A DNA stretch of 43,187 bases from an uncultured Acetatifactor sp. GTDB taxonomy: Bacteria; Bacillota; Clostridia; Lachnospirales; Lachnospiraceae. The translations under genes and the position numbers were made by a program. A model generated the notes under the pieces. That model searched no databases. It was not told the origin of the DNA and saw only the letters and a program-made list of their open reading frames with translations. The stretch lies in NCBI GenBank assembly GCA_910578185.1, contig CAJTPN010000024.1, positions 1 through 43,187 on the forward strand. Direction: 5' to 3'. Below, piece after piece: positions 32,037 to 40,143 of this stretch. The stretch's first letter is position 1. Each line of letters starts with the position of its first letter.

Positions 32037-33361
32037 AAATAGACATGGTCTATAGTCGTTTGGTAGAATAAAGTCACCACAACAAAATTCACCATAGGAG
32101 GTATAGAACCATGTCTGATAACATTATACAACTAAACGAGGACTTAATAAAGCACGATCTGAGAGATCTTGTTCGTTCCAGTGTGGAGGAAACCCTCAAT
32201 GCCCTGCTCGACAAAGAAGCTGATGAACTGGTCAATGCCCAGAAGTATGAGCGCTCCAGCGAACGCCAGGGCTACCGTTCCGGGCATTATAAAAGGAACT
32301 TTCAGACCACAGCAGGGGAAGTGGAACTTAATGTTCCCAAGTTAAAAGGCGTCCCGTTTGAAACTGCCATCATTGAGCGTTACCGCCGCAGGGAATCCTC
32401 CGTAGAAGAAGCCCTGATCGAGATGTATCTTGCCGGAGTTTCCGTACGCCGTGTAGAAGATATCACAGAAGCTCTCTGGGGAACGAAAGTGTCACCCGCT
32501 ACGATAAGCAACCTGAACAAAAAAGCCTATGAGCATATCGAACAATGGCGAACCCGCCCGCTTTCCGGCAGATATCCTTATGTCTATGTAGACGGTGTCT
32601 ACCTCAAGCGTAGCTGGGGTGGCGAGATACAGAATGTCTCTGTCCTTGTGGCCATCGGTGTCAGTAAAGATGGCTGCCGTGAGATCATCGGAGCGGCGGA
32701 AGGCATGAAAGAAGATAAGGAAAGCTGGCGCTCTTTCTTTGTATGGCTCAAAGAGCGGGGACTTTCCGGCGTCCGTCTCATCATTGGTGATAAGAACCTG
32801 GGTATGCTGGAAACGATCCCGGAGGTGTTCCCTGATGCGCGCTATCAGCGTTGTACCGTACATTTTTACCGTAACATATTTTCCGTCACACCCCGAAATA
32901 AGATGAAAAGTGTTTCCATGATGCTGAAGGCCATCCATGCACAGGAGAGCAAGGCGGCCGCCAGAGAAAAAGCGGCTCAGGTGGCGGAGAAGCTCAGAGA
33001 GATGAAGCTTTTCGCAGCGGCAAAAAAGGTGCAGGAAGGTATTGATGAGACCCTGACATATATGGACTTTCCAACACAACACTGGACTAGGCTCAGAACC
33101 AACAACACTATCGAACGGCTCAACCGGGAGCTCAAACGCCGGACAAAAGCGATCGGTGCCTTTCCCGATGGTCAGAGTGCGCTGATGCTGGTATGTGCCA
33201 GACTGCGTCATGTAGCAGGCACCCAATGGGGAACAAAGCGCTACATGAATATGAATCATCTTTACAACATGGCGCTGGATACAGAGTATGATAACATAGC
33301 CGGCTGACTACCGGATACTAGGCGGCAAAAATTAAATTTGCGAAAAAATCTTGACACAATC
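32000..33361 (+). mobile_element. complete IS256-family insertion sequence
   Basis: A 1362-bp element with one transposase gene. Terminal inverted repeats begin GATGACGTATAATAAG (left) and, reversed, GATTGTGTCAAGATTT (right). Both share TTTCGCAAATT at the same offset (positions 17-27 from the end), followed by AATTT. It is bounded by the 8-bp duplication GAAAATTT. The first 37 bases also read as the new C-terminal codons of rlmD. The intact repeats, gene and duplications suggest a recent insertion that is still mobile. Confidence 0.9.
32111..33307 (+). CDS. IS256-family (Mutator-type) transposase
   Basis: A 398-residue DDE transposase. Features: N-terminal DNA-binding region (LLDKEADELVNAQKYERS, SGHYKRNFQTTAGEV, typical of the family), first catalytic Asp in YVYVDGVYLK (about residue 162), second Asp in LIIGDKNLGM (about 225), and the C(2)H-like CTVHFYRN segment. 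The catalytic Glu is in NNTIERLNRELKRR (about 333). AGGAGG lies 6-11 bases before ATG 32111. Normal length for the family is about 390-410. It moves the 1362-bp element in which it lies. Confidence 0.95.
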   Translation: MSDNIIQLNEDLIKHDLRDLVRSSVEETLNALLDKEADELVNAQKYERSSERQGYRSGHYKRNFQTTAGEVELNVPKLKGVPFETAIIERYRRRESSVEEALIEMYLAGVSVRRVEDITEALWGTKVSPATISNLNKKAYEHIEQWRTRPLSGRYPYVYVDGVYLKRSWGGEIQNVSVLVAIGVSKDGCREIIGAAEGMKEDKESWRSFFVWLKERGLSGVRLIIGDKNLGMLETIPEVFPDARYQRCTVHFYRNIFSVTPRNKMKSVSMMLKAIHAQESKAAAREKAAQVAEKLREMKLFAAAKKVQEGIDETLTYMDFPTQHWTRLRTNNTIERLNRELKRRTKAIGAFPDGQSALMLVCARLRHVAGTQWGTKRYMNMNHLYNMALDTEYDNIAG

Positions 33362-33369
33362 GAAAATTT
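33362..33369 (+). repeat. right 8-bp target-site duplication
   Basis: GAAAATTT, identical to 31992-31999. When one copy and the IS are removed, the rlmD frame continues without a break. Confidence 0.85.
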
Positions 33370-33475
33370 CAATAAGCCCAAGACAGAAGGAAACAGGGTT
33401 CTAAACTGCCCAATGGAGAAAGAGAGGATGATTATAGAAGCACTGGAATATTTCGGTATGATAAATAAAGAGTAA
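33370..33475 (+). pseudogene. orphaned C-terminal end of rlmD
   Basis: Joined to base 31999, this segment reads GENFNKPKTEG, then RVLNCPMEKERMIIEALEY, FGMINKE and TAA (33473-33475). The reading frame stays open across the joint, and the pre-insertion protein would be 613 residues. The segment lacks its own start and ribosome site and is not expected to be translated alone. Confidence 0.85.
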
Positions 33476-33480
33476 ATAAC

Positions 33481-33522
33481 AAACTCCCTGGATGGCAAGG
33501 TTCAGGGAGTTTCAGTATTTTT
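33481..33522. terminator. rho-independent terminator after rlmD
   Basis: AAACTCCCTG (33481-33490) pairs with CAGGGAGTTT (33503-33512), followed shortly by TATTTTT. It probably ended the original rlmD transcript. The stem overlaps the end of the minus-strand membrane gene (stop at 33502), so it could serve both converging units. Confidence 0.7.
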
Positions 33523-34161
33523 GATTTCTTCTATTTGGAAATGAGGTATGGATGAAATTGTTTTACAAAAAGCCCATATTTTATATGAGTGTTTATCTCC
33601 ATATTTGTCATTACAATTCATCTTTATTTTGAAACAGCAATTATCTTCTGTAAGAGCAGGATTGCCCAAATAGATAGTTGCCTTATCATTTGCTTGAATT
33701 ATATCAAGATGAATAGCTGATTTTTTGTCCCATAAAATTTCTTTACTGTTTGAGAGGATTTTCACATCAAATAATACAATATCGTTAGCAATATTTTCAG
33801 AAATATTTTCTATATCTAATTGCATTTTTTGTATGTTTCCCTGACTTCCAACATGTCTTAATCTGAATCTTGGCATATTACTTTCATGTTCTCTTTGTTC
33901 TAATAGTTTAGCTCTTTTGTCCGATTCCTGCTTGATGATTTGATTTTGGTATAAGGATAATGCACCCAAAATAACAGTTCCTAAAAATGCAAGGATTGAA
34001 CCATAGTAACTCAATAATTCTCCTGCAGTCCATTCAGCAACGAAGAAGTCAACATTAGGATGAAGTTTAAACAGAATATGTATGATTAAAGGTACTCCAA
34101 AGATAACCATAAAAATAGTGAAGGCAATTAACTTTTTATGATTTTTCATCCAATCAAACAT
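33502..34161 (-). CDS. two-helix membrane protein, unknown
   Basis: A 219-residue protein: helix 1 at about 11-31, helix 2 at about 50-70, a short charged coiled stretch (KQESDKRAKLLEQREHES, about 77-95), then a cytoplasmic beta-rich domain (100-205) that reads like an immunoglobulin- or C2-type sandwich (LDIENISENIANDIVLFDV). I do not recognise a function; this layout is common among uncharacterised proteins in variable islands. AGGAG precedes ATG 34161. It follows the frameshifted gene by 14 bp on the same strand, so they form a pair that is possibly phage-defence related, by context only. Confidence 0.7.
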   Translation of the reverse strand: MFDWMKNHKKLIAFTIFMVIFGVPLIIHILFKLHPNVDFFVAEWTAGELLSYYGSILAFLGTVILGALSLYQNQIIKQESDKRAKLLEQREHESNMPRFRLRHVGSQGNIQKMQLDIENISENIANDIVLFDVKILSNSKEILWDKKSAIHLDIIQANDKATIYLGNPALTEDNCCFKIKMNCNDKYGDKHSYKIWAFCKTISSIPHFQIEEIKNTETP

Positions 34162-34175
34162 AATAAATCTCCTCT

Positions 34176-35163
34176 TTATATAAATTCATATCCAAGCATC
34201 ACATTGATTAAATTGTAATCAATACCTGCATCTATGTATTTGCACACATCATAATCATAAATATCTGAATTTGGAAACAGTTTAAATGGGCTTTTTATGG
34301 TATACCCATTAAAATTCAGGAATTTCTTTATTTCATTGGAGGTTGGCAATCCTAAGAAGAAAGCCATCTGTAAATAAAAGTGTTGTTCCTTAACAAATTT
34401 TTTCTTAGTTGTTTTCTTGTAGTCAAACCAAGAACTGCCTGTTAATCCTTTTGATGTCAGATAGGATGTAAATGTAACTCGCCTGTTATCCTTAATAATA
34501 AAGAAGTCTCTGAAATTCAAAGTGCTATCCTTTTGCAGAGTAGTAAATATATTGTCAGTCATGTTTCGTAATATGCGGAAACGTTCTTTATTTGTTTTTT
34601 GTTGTTTAAATGTTTTATTCAAGTTTTCTGTATCATATCCTACAAGATCATAATTGATATAGTAATAGAATTTCTCACTTGCTTTAACAAGTTCCACTAC
34701 TGCATTTGTAAAACTGTTCTGTAAGGCATCTGTGTTAGAAGTAGAACTATGAAGCTGTGCTATATTGGCAATATCATACAGTTTAACCTGATTACTGTAT
34801 TTCTTTGTATAATCCTCAATAAGTTCGATTCTCCTTTTAATGGTGTTGATGTATATTTTTCTCTTATTATTTGAAGCATTCAGGGCATCGTATTCATTAT
34901 CGAAGCCAAAAGAGGCAAGAAATTCATCAAGGCACATATTGTGGATAACAAGGTCATTGATAAGAGACTCGTATTTGCCCCAGATTTCATCTTTTAGGTC
35001 TAAAGCCTCTCAGAACATCATAAAAGCATTCTTCTTTATTGAATCCCATCTTAAATATAGAATTAACAAGTGAATTCAGAGCGGCATAGTTTTCAGTGTA
35101 TATGTAGTTGGCAGCATCTATATTAATATCTTGAAGTTCCTTTAAAATTTCCAGTTTTGTCAT
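34176..35163 (-). pseudogene. frameshifted unknown protein, about 329 residues
   Basis: Start ATG at 35163 behind AGAGG opens MTKLEILKELQDINIDAANY and runs to FYDVLRGFRPKR, then stops. From about 35010 the other frame continues the protein (EALDLKDEIWGKYESL, then LINDLVIHNMCLDEFLASFG) to the stop at 34176. Removing one base near 35008-35012 restores one frame. The C-terminal ~60 residues (LGLPTSNEIKKFLNFNGYTI, SDIYDYDVCKYIDAGIDYN) resemble a small helical domain I associate with conflict-type and signalling proteins in Firmicutes; this is a weak assignment. The intact 253-residue downstream part could start at an internal ATG (34937). A sequencing error is possible. Confidence 0.65.
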
Positions 35164-35342
35164 ACAAACCTCTTTACTGTAAGGGAATTTCTCTATGAAT
35201 TATCTCCTCAAGGAAGAAAACGACAATTATAATATATCATAAGTCAGGAATGTTGGCATTAAAAATATTTTCAAACTGAATACCCGTAATGATTAGAAGA
35301 GAATATTCCTATCTAAAATTGTAGAAACGAGGGGGTGATTCA

Positions 35343-35939
35343 ATGCACATTAAGAAATTTTATCCGAAGGATGTGAGATTTTTCAAAGTTCTTGCTACCG
35401 CTGGGAATATCAGAAGTGCAGATGCAAACAAGATTGATATTTCGGATACAAGGCTTAAAAACATGATAAAAGACTATCTGATAAAAGAAGTAAGCTATGT
35501 GAATCCCAAACATAAAGAAGTGGAAAGTTGTAAAATCTACTGTTTTACCGATAAGGGCAAACAGTTTATCAACAAAAAATATCGAATAAACAGAACTCAA
35601 TCCCATGCACCAATCAGACATAATTGCAAGGTGGCTAAAGCAATTTGTTCTCTGCAAAAGAGGGAAATTGATACAATCAAACCAGAGTGGGAAATAAGAG
35701 ACCAAATGAAAGAAGCGATTGAAAACCTCAGAGATTAAGGGGAGTTAGAGAGATATGATGAGTATATGGAGATGTTAAAAGAGCAGCAGTTATCGGCAAT
35801 AGATTTCACCTATGTAAATATGCAGGGAGTAGAATGCGGAATTGAAGTTGCAACAAACAGTTATTCAGATAGCGACATAGCAGGAAAAGAAATTTGTTCA
35901 GAAATCATAAATGTGCCTGTAAGTTATGTTGGTGCATAA
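35343..35939 (+). pseudogene. mobile-element wHTH protein with internal stop
   Basis: From ATG 35343 (behind GAGGGGG) 131 codons encode MHIKKFYPKDVRFFKVLATA, a winged-helix-like segment with ISDTRLKNMIKDYLIKE and CFTDKGKQFINKKY, and end at TAA 35736-35738 after IENLRD. The same frame continues directly with GELERYDEYMEMLKEQQ and VNMQGVECGIEVATNSYSDS to TAA 35937-35939 (198 residues plus the stop). I recall this family from clostridial conjugative elements, where the LRD segment continues with an acidic GE(L/Y)ER helix and a TNSY motif near the end. A single GAA to TAA change explains the break. Confidence 0.6.
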
Positions 35940-36056
35940 AAAATCAGATTAGATATTCAAGTAAATGAGATTCATTTTGCAGGAAGTTGGAAAGGGCATT
36001 TTAGCTTTGAGATTAAATTTGAAATGCAGAACTAATTTTTATTGCTATAAAGTTTA

Positions 36057-36093
36057 TTGTGGCAATCTGTTATAGTGGCAGATTGCTTTTTGT
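36057..36093. terminator. hairpin terminator
   Basis: GGCAATCTG (about 36061-36069) pairs with CAGATTGC (about 36079-36086) and is followed by TTTTTG. It closes the interrupted wHTH gene on the plus strand. Confidence 0.65.
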
Positions 36094-36208
36094 ATGACAA
36101 CATCCTACCGAGCACCCAGGAATTATAAAATGTCAGGATTCTTGTATAATCAGAGTACCTTAAAATTAAGGAAAACTTTAAATATCCCAAAACGGGGGAA
36201 GATAAGCC

Positions 36209-36781
36209 ATGCAAACAGAAGGAAGACCAGCTTTATATACAAATGAACAGTTGCTAAATGTTTTGAAAGACTACCAAAAGGATCATCCAAATCAAAAGAT
36301 AAAATATACACAGTTGGAGAAGGCTACAGGTATCAAAGTTCATATATGGAAATACCAAATGAGAGATATCATAGAGGCAATTAACAAAAAGATTGCAGGA
36401 GCAAACATTCCTGCAAGAATGAGTTATAATTTACCGAGTGTGGAAGATATGCTCATAAACATTGAAAATGAGCCTGCTATGCAAAAGTGTTACTTACAAA
36501 CACTCTCTGATATGGTGAACAATCTATATCAGTATAAAGAAGCAAGTAAAAGTATTGACATCCTGAATGCGGATCATAAAGAGGAAGTAGATATTTTGAA
36601 GATAGAAAATGAGGAATTGAAAAAAATGCTGGATAATCAGCAGGATGTAATCAACAGATATATTCTGTCCTCTGCTTCAAAACAGAAAAGGGAGCAGGAA
36701 GGAATTAAAGAAAATATCATTCAGCTTGATGCTGATAGTCTGAAAAGATATGATGAAATGTTTGAAGCACTGATGAAATAG
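36209..36781 (+). CDS. HTH plus coiled-coil protein (KfrA-like layout)
   Basis: A 190-residue protein. The N terminus GRPALYTNEQLLNVLKDYQK, then YTQLEKATGIKVHIWKYQM, looks like a helix-turn-helix DNA-binding domain (about 5-60). A middle region follows, then a coiled coil at about 110-150 (ADHKEEVDILKIENEELKKM). The order DNA-binding head plus coiled coil resembles KfrA-type plasmid proteins or the accessory proteins of Tn554-like elements, but I see no decisive motif. A candidate GGGG ribosome site is near 36195. A terminator follows closely, so it is a single-gene unit. Confidence 0.55.
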   Translation: MQTEGRPALYTNEQLLNVLKDYQKDHPNQKIKYTQLEKATGIKVHIWKYQMRDIIEAINKKIAGANIPARMSYNLPSVEDMLINIENEPAMQKCYLQTLSDMVNNLYQYKEASKSIDILNADHKEEVDILKIENEELKKMLDNQQDVINRYILSSASKQKREQEGIKENIIQLDADSLKRYDEMFEALMK

Positions 36782-36787
36782 AAAATA

Positions 36788-36820
36788 ATGAGCAAACGGA
36801 GAGATTCTGTTTGCTTTTTT
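36788..36820 (+). terminator. terminator after the coiled-coil gene
   Basis: GAGCAAAC pairs with GTTTGCT across an 11-base loop and is followed by TTTTTT. Confidence 0.75.
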
Positions 36821-37060
36821 AGGATAAATGATGGGTATTCGCTTTTTGAAAATTTGAGCATAAAATGTAATATTATAATAAATTATAAAACTATATTTCA
36901 ATAAATAAAACAATATAGCAAAAGATGAAATAATCTGTTATAAGATGCTTAAACTTCATCTTCTGTATAGGAAAAGAAAACATCAAAATAAATCCAAAGA
37001 TTAGGTTTTATAGACCAACGGGTCGAGCGTATCTCGAATGGAAGAAGACAATAAGCTCCA
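36821..37060. other. AT-rich gene-free interval
   Basis: Very AT-rich DNA with no credible frame, followed from about 37020 by a sudden rise in GC. No repeat or promoter stands out. The change in composition suggests a junction between segments of different origin. Confidence 0.4.
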
Positions 37061-37330
37061 GTGGAGGTTATTGTTTTCTGGAATGTCCCGTATCAGGTTG
37101 CTGGTTCCCAAGCTAAAATGTTCAGCGAGCTGGATATTTTACCTGATAGACCCATGCTTTTTATGGGGCGTCAAGGGCGAGACAACCTGTTCAGCAAGGA
37201 ACTTGCTAGGTTGGCGAGACCCGTGTACTTTGTAAGTGATACTTTAATAGAGTTTATGCAGTGGGCATTGGCTTTATTTGGATTTTCTGAATGGAAGCGA
37301 ATACCCGAAGATGAGATTGGGGCTGATTAG
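37061..37330 (+). CDS. hypothetical protein or fragment, unrecognised
   Basis: An 89-codon frame opens at GTG 37061 (internal ATG at 37118) and ends at TAG. Features: QAKMFSELDILPDRPMLFMG, GRDNLFSKELARLARPVYFV and a hydrophobic C-terminal stretch EFMQWALALFGF. GC content is higher than in the flanks. A preceding in-frame TAA lies just before the GTG, and no ribosome site is visible. It could be the end of a larger gene that was cut, or a small gene starting at ATG 37118. I do not recognise a family. Confidence 0.35.
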   Translation: MEVIVFWNVPYQVAGSQAKMFSELDILPDRPMLFMGRQGRDNLFSKELARLARPVYFVSDTLIEFMQWALALFGFSEWKRIPEDEIGAD

Positions 37331-37342
37331 ACATAAATTGGC

Positions 37343-37370
37343 TTGCAATCTTATGCAGAAGCATTATAAT
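37343..37370 (+). promoter_or_regulatory. promoter of the restriction operon
   Basis: TTGCAA (37343-37348) and a perfect TATAAT (37365-37370) are 16 bp apart. The first gene of the operon starts 42 bp downstream. No clear dyad operator is seen. Confidence 0.7.
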
Positions 37371-37411
37371 AATACCATAGGAAAAATTTTTGAACATAAA
37401 AGGTGATGGTA

Positions 37412-37675
37412 ATGAACAAAATAGAATTTTTTACAAATGATAGATATTTGGTATTGAAAACATTATATGAACATCAGATAGAGATTAACAATGCGAAGAT
37501 ATGCCCTATCACACAGCAGGAGATAGCGGATGCTCTTGGATGCAGCAAAGCAAAGGTAAATATGGTTCTAAATGAGTTGATCGACAATGGTTATGTTCAA
37601 ATTTACAATAATACAAAGGGCAGATATGTCCTGACAGAAGATGCAAAAAAGATAATAAAGAAATTAAAGTCCTGA
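37412..37675 (+). CDS. small winged-helix regulator of the hsd operon
   Basis: An 87-residue DNA-binding protein with a MarR/Lrp-like winged helix: CPITQQEIADALGCSKAKVN (helix-turn-helix, about 29-48), MVLNELIDNGYVQIYNNTKG (helix and wing) and YVLTEDAKKIIKKLKS. The start is ATG 37412 with AAAGGTG 7 bases before; GTG 37403 is an alternative. hsdR follows after 51 bp. Its location as the first gene after a strong promoter suggests that it controls expression of the restriction system, like a controller protein, but this is inference. Confidence 0.75.
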   Translation: MNKIEFFTNDRYLVLKTLYEHQIEINNAKICPITQQEIADALGCSKAKVNMVLNELIDNGYVQIYNNTKGRYVLTEDAKKIIKKLKS

Positions 37676-37726
37676 AAATTGGACATCAAATAAATTACAA
37701 TAGAAAGAATTGAGGGAGAAAAGATT

Positions 37727-40126
37727 ATGCAGTTGACACCTGAAGAAATTGCAGAGCAGCAGAAAAACGAAGAAAATACAAAGAAAAAGTATATTACACC
37801 TATCATTCAGGAGAGATGGGGAAAAGAGAACTCTGACAACATTATTATGGAATATTATTTTACAGATGGCAGGGTAAATATTGACGGAGATAAAGTATCA
37901 AGAGGAGATAAGAAAAAGGCAGATTATTTACTCCTGTTTAAAGACAACATTCCTTTAGCATTGGTGGAAGCGAAGGGGATAGAGCATAGTGCAATGGAGG
38001 GATATCAGCAAGTTCTTGAGTATGCTGAGATTTTGGATATTCCGTTTGCTTATACAACAAATGGTGTTGATTTGATTGAAGAGGATTTATTCATCCATAA
38101 GAATAACGATAAACTGAAAATGCAGGATTTTCCATATCCAGAAGAATTGTGGGATAGGTATATCAAAGAAAAAGGGCTGACAGAAGATGAAGTCAGATTG
38201 ATTAACCAACCTTATTATATTGATGCATCAAAGGCAAAACCGAAGAAACCACGTTATTATCAGAGAATTGCTATTAACAGAGTAATTGATGCAATCGCAC
38301 AGGGAAAGAAAAGGATGCTCCTTGTTATGGCTACGGGAACAGGCAAGACATTTACTGCATTTCAGATTGTATGGAGATTGTGGAAGAGTAAGACAAAAAA
38401 GAAAATCTTATATTTGGTTGATAGAAATGCACTTGCAGACCAGACAATGCAGAAAGACTTTAAACCATTTGTAGATGCTGGAGTTATGGTAAAAATGAAA
38501 AGTGCAAATATCAAGAAAGATACTGCCTATGAGGTATATACAGCTCTTTATCAGCAGTTAAAAAGCAAAGATAAGGATTATTATAAAGAACTCCCGCCTG
38601 ATTTCTTTGATATGATTATTGTGGATGAGTGCCACAGGGGTTCTGCTGATTTGGATTCTAACTGGCACGAAATATTGGAGTATTTTGGTTCTGCTACACA
38701 GCTTGGCCTTACTGCAACACCAAAAGAAACGGAAGATGTGTCAAATATTAATTATTTTTGTGCGGAGACAGATGATAAACCATTGTATACTTATTCATTG
38801 AAACAGGGAATTGAAGATGGTTTTCTTGCTCCATACAGGGTTATTTCAGTTGAACTTAATATTGATAAGGATGGATATAGGCCACCATCAGGAAAACTGG
38901 ATGTGGAAGGGAACCCTGTGGAAGACAGAGCTTATACTCAAAAAGATTTTGACAGAACTATTGTCGTGGAAGAAAGGCAGGAAATTGTTGCAAAAAGAAT
39001 CACTGATTATATGAAAGAAAATGATTGCAGGTATGCAAAGACAATTGTGTTTTGTGAAAATATTGACCATGCGGATGCGATGGTTTTGAAACTGAAAAAC
39101 CTTAATTCAGATATGGTTCAGGAAAATAGCAAATACATAATGAAAATCACAGGTGATGATGAAATTGGAAAGGCAGAATTGGAGAACTTTACTGATCCTA
39201 ATTCAAAATATCCTGTTATTGCAGTTACAAGCAAATTAATGTCAACAGGTGTAGATTCAGAGACCTGTGAACTGATTGTTTTGGACAAGTCTATTGGATC
39301 CATGACAGAATTTAAACAGACAATTGGCAGGGGAACAAGAATTAACGAAAACTTTACGATTGATGAAGAAAAGAAAAGTAAACTGCATTTTACCATCTTA
39401 GATTTTAGGTCAAATTATCATCAGTTTGAAGATCCAGAGTTTGATGGGGGGCCTGTGGCTGTAATGGAAGTTGGAGAAAATGGCTCATTCCCAAAAGGAA
39501 GTCCTCAAAAAGAAACAGATGAAAATGGTGAGGATAAGGATAAAGGTAAATCCAAAGGTCATATCCAGAAAGTAAAAGTGAATGGTGTAGATGTCACTAT
39601 TGATGGGGAGGAAGTTCGCTATACAGATGAAAATGGAAACCTTATTAAGCAAAATATTGAAAGCTGTGTAAAGAATAATATTTTGACACAGTATCCGACA
39701 TATCAGGATTTTTATGTTTCCTTCAAAGCATCAGATGATAAGGATGGAATGACTATGGAGCTGCTGATTGAGAGAGCATATGTAAGAAAGATTAGTGAAA
39801 CAGTTGGTTATTATATTGATAAATTTGATATTATTGGGCTTGTTGGATATAAGAAACCTCCGAAATCAAAAGAAGAAAGATTACAGAAGATCTATGAGTC
39901 TGGAATCTTAGATCAATTGGATATTGATAAAAGAGATATTATTCAGACTATTTTGAATGAATACAAGACAGAGGATTTTTCAAAGCTAAAAGATATAACA
40001 GTGTTTAATCTGCCTGTATTCAAAGAGAAGGGATATACCGCCATGAAGATATTGAAAAATGTTTTCGATGGAAACAAACAGAATTTTATTGACTTAATGA
40101 AACAGATAGAAGAAGTGTTATATTAG
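37727..40126 (+). CDS. hsdR: Type I restriction endonuclease subunit R
   Basis: A 799-residue motor/nuclease subunit. The N-terminal PD-(D/E)XK nuclease is ADYLLLFKDNIPLALVEAKG (about 64-83). The SF2 helicase core follows with the Q-tip region YYQRIAINRV (about 168), motif I MATGTGKT (about 202-209), motif II VDECHRGS (about 300), motif III LTATP, and motif VI QTIGRGTRINE (about 531-541). The C-terminal region (about 650-799) is the HsdM/S-binding helical domain of the EcoEI/EcoR124-like type. Together with HsdM and HsdS it translocates and cuts unmodified DNA. A GGGAG site precedes ATG 37727, and hsdM starts 17 bp after the stop. The gene is complete. Confidence 0.96.
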   Translation: MQLTPEEIAEQQKNEENTKKKYITPIIQERWGKENSDNIIMEYYFTDGRVNIDGDKVSRGDKKKADYLLLFKDNIPLALVEAKGIEHSAMEGYQQVLEYAEILDIPFAYTTNGVDLIEEDLFIHKNNDKLKMQDFPYPEELWDRYIKEKGLTEDEVRLINQPYYIDASKAKPKKPRYYQRIAINRVIDAIAQGKKRMLLVMATGTGKTFTAFQIVWRLWKSKTKKKILYLVDRNALADQTMQKDFKPFVDAGVMVKMKSANIKKDTAYEVYTALYQQLKSKDKDYYKELPPDFFDMIIVDECHRGSADLDSNWHEILEYFGSATQLGLTATPKETEDVSNINYFCAETDDKPLYTYSLKQGIEDGFLAPYRVISVELNIDKDGYRPPSGKLDVEGNPVEDRAYTQKDFDRTIVVEERQEIVAKRITDYMKENDCRYAKTIVFCENIDHADAMVLKLKNLNSDMVQENSKYIMKITGDDEIGKAELENFTDPNSKYPVIAVTSKLMSTGVDSETCELIVLDKSIGSMTEFKQTIGRGTRINENFTIDEEKKSKLHFTILDFRSNYHQFEDPEFDGGPVAVMEVGENGSFPKGSPQKETDENGEDKDKGKSKGHIQKVKVNGVDVTIDGEEVRYTDENGNLIKQNIESCVKNNILTQYPTYQDFYVSFKASDDKDGMTMELLIERAYVRKISETVGYYIDKFDIIGLVGYKKPPKSKEERLQKIYESGILDQLDIDKRDIIQTILNEYKTEDFSKLKDITVFNLPVFKEKGYTAMKILKNVFDGNKQNFIDLMKQIEEVLY

Positions 40127-40143
40127 GCAACGAGGAGAGAATT

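Noticed and set aside
32492..33259. 255-codon minus-strand frame opposite the transposase
   Set aside because: A shadow of the IS256 transposase; no family features.
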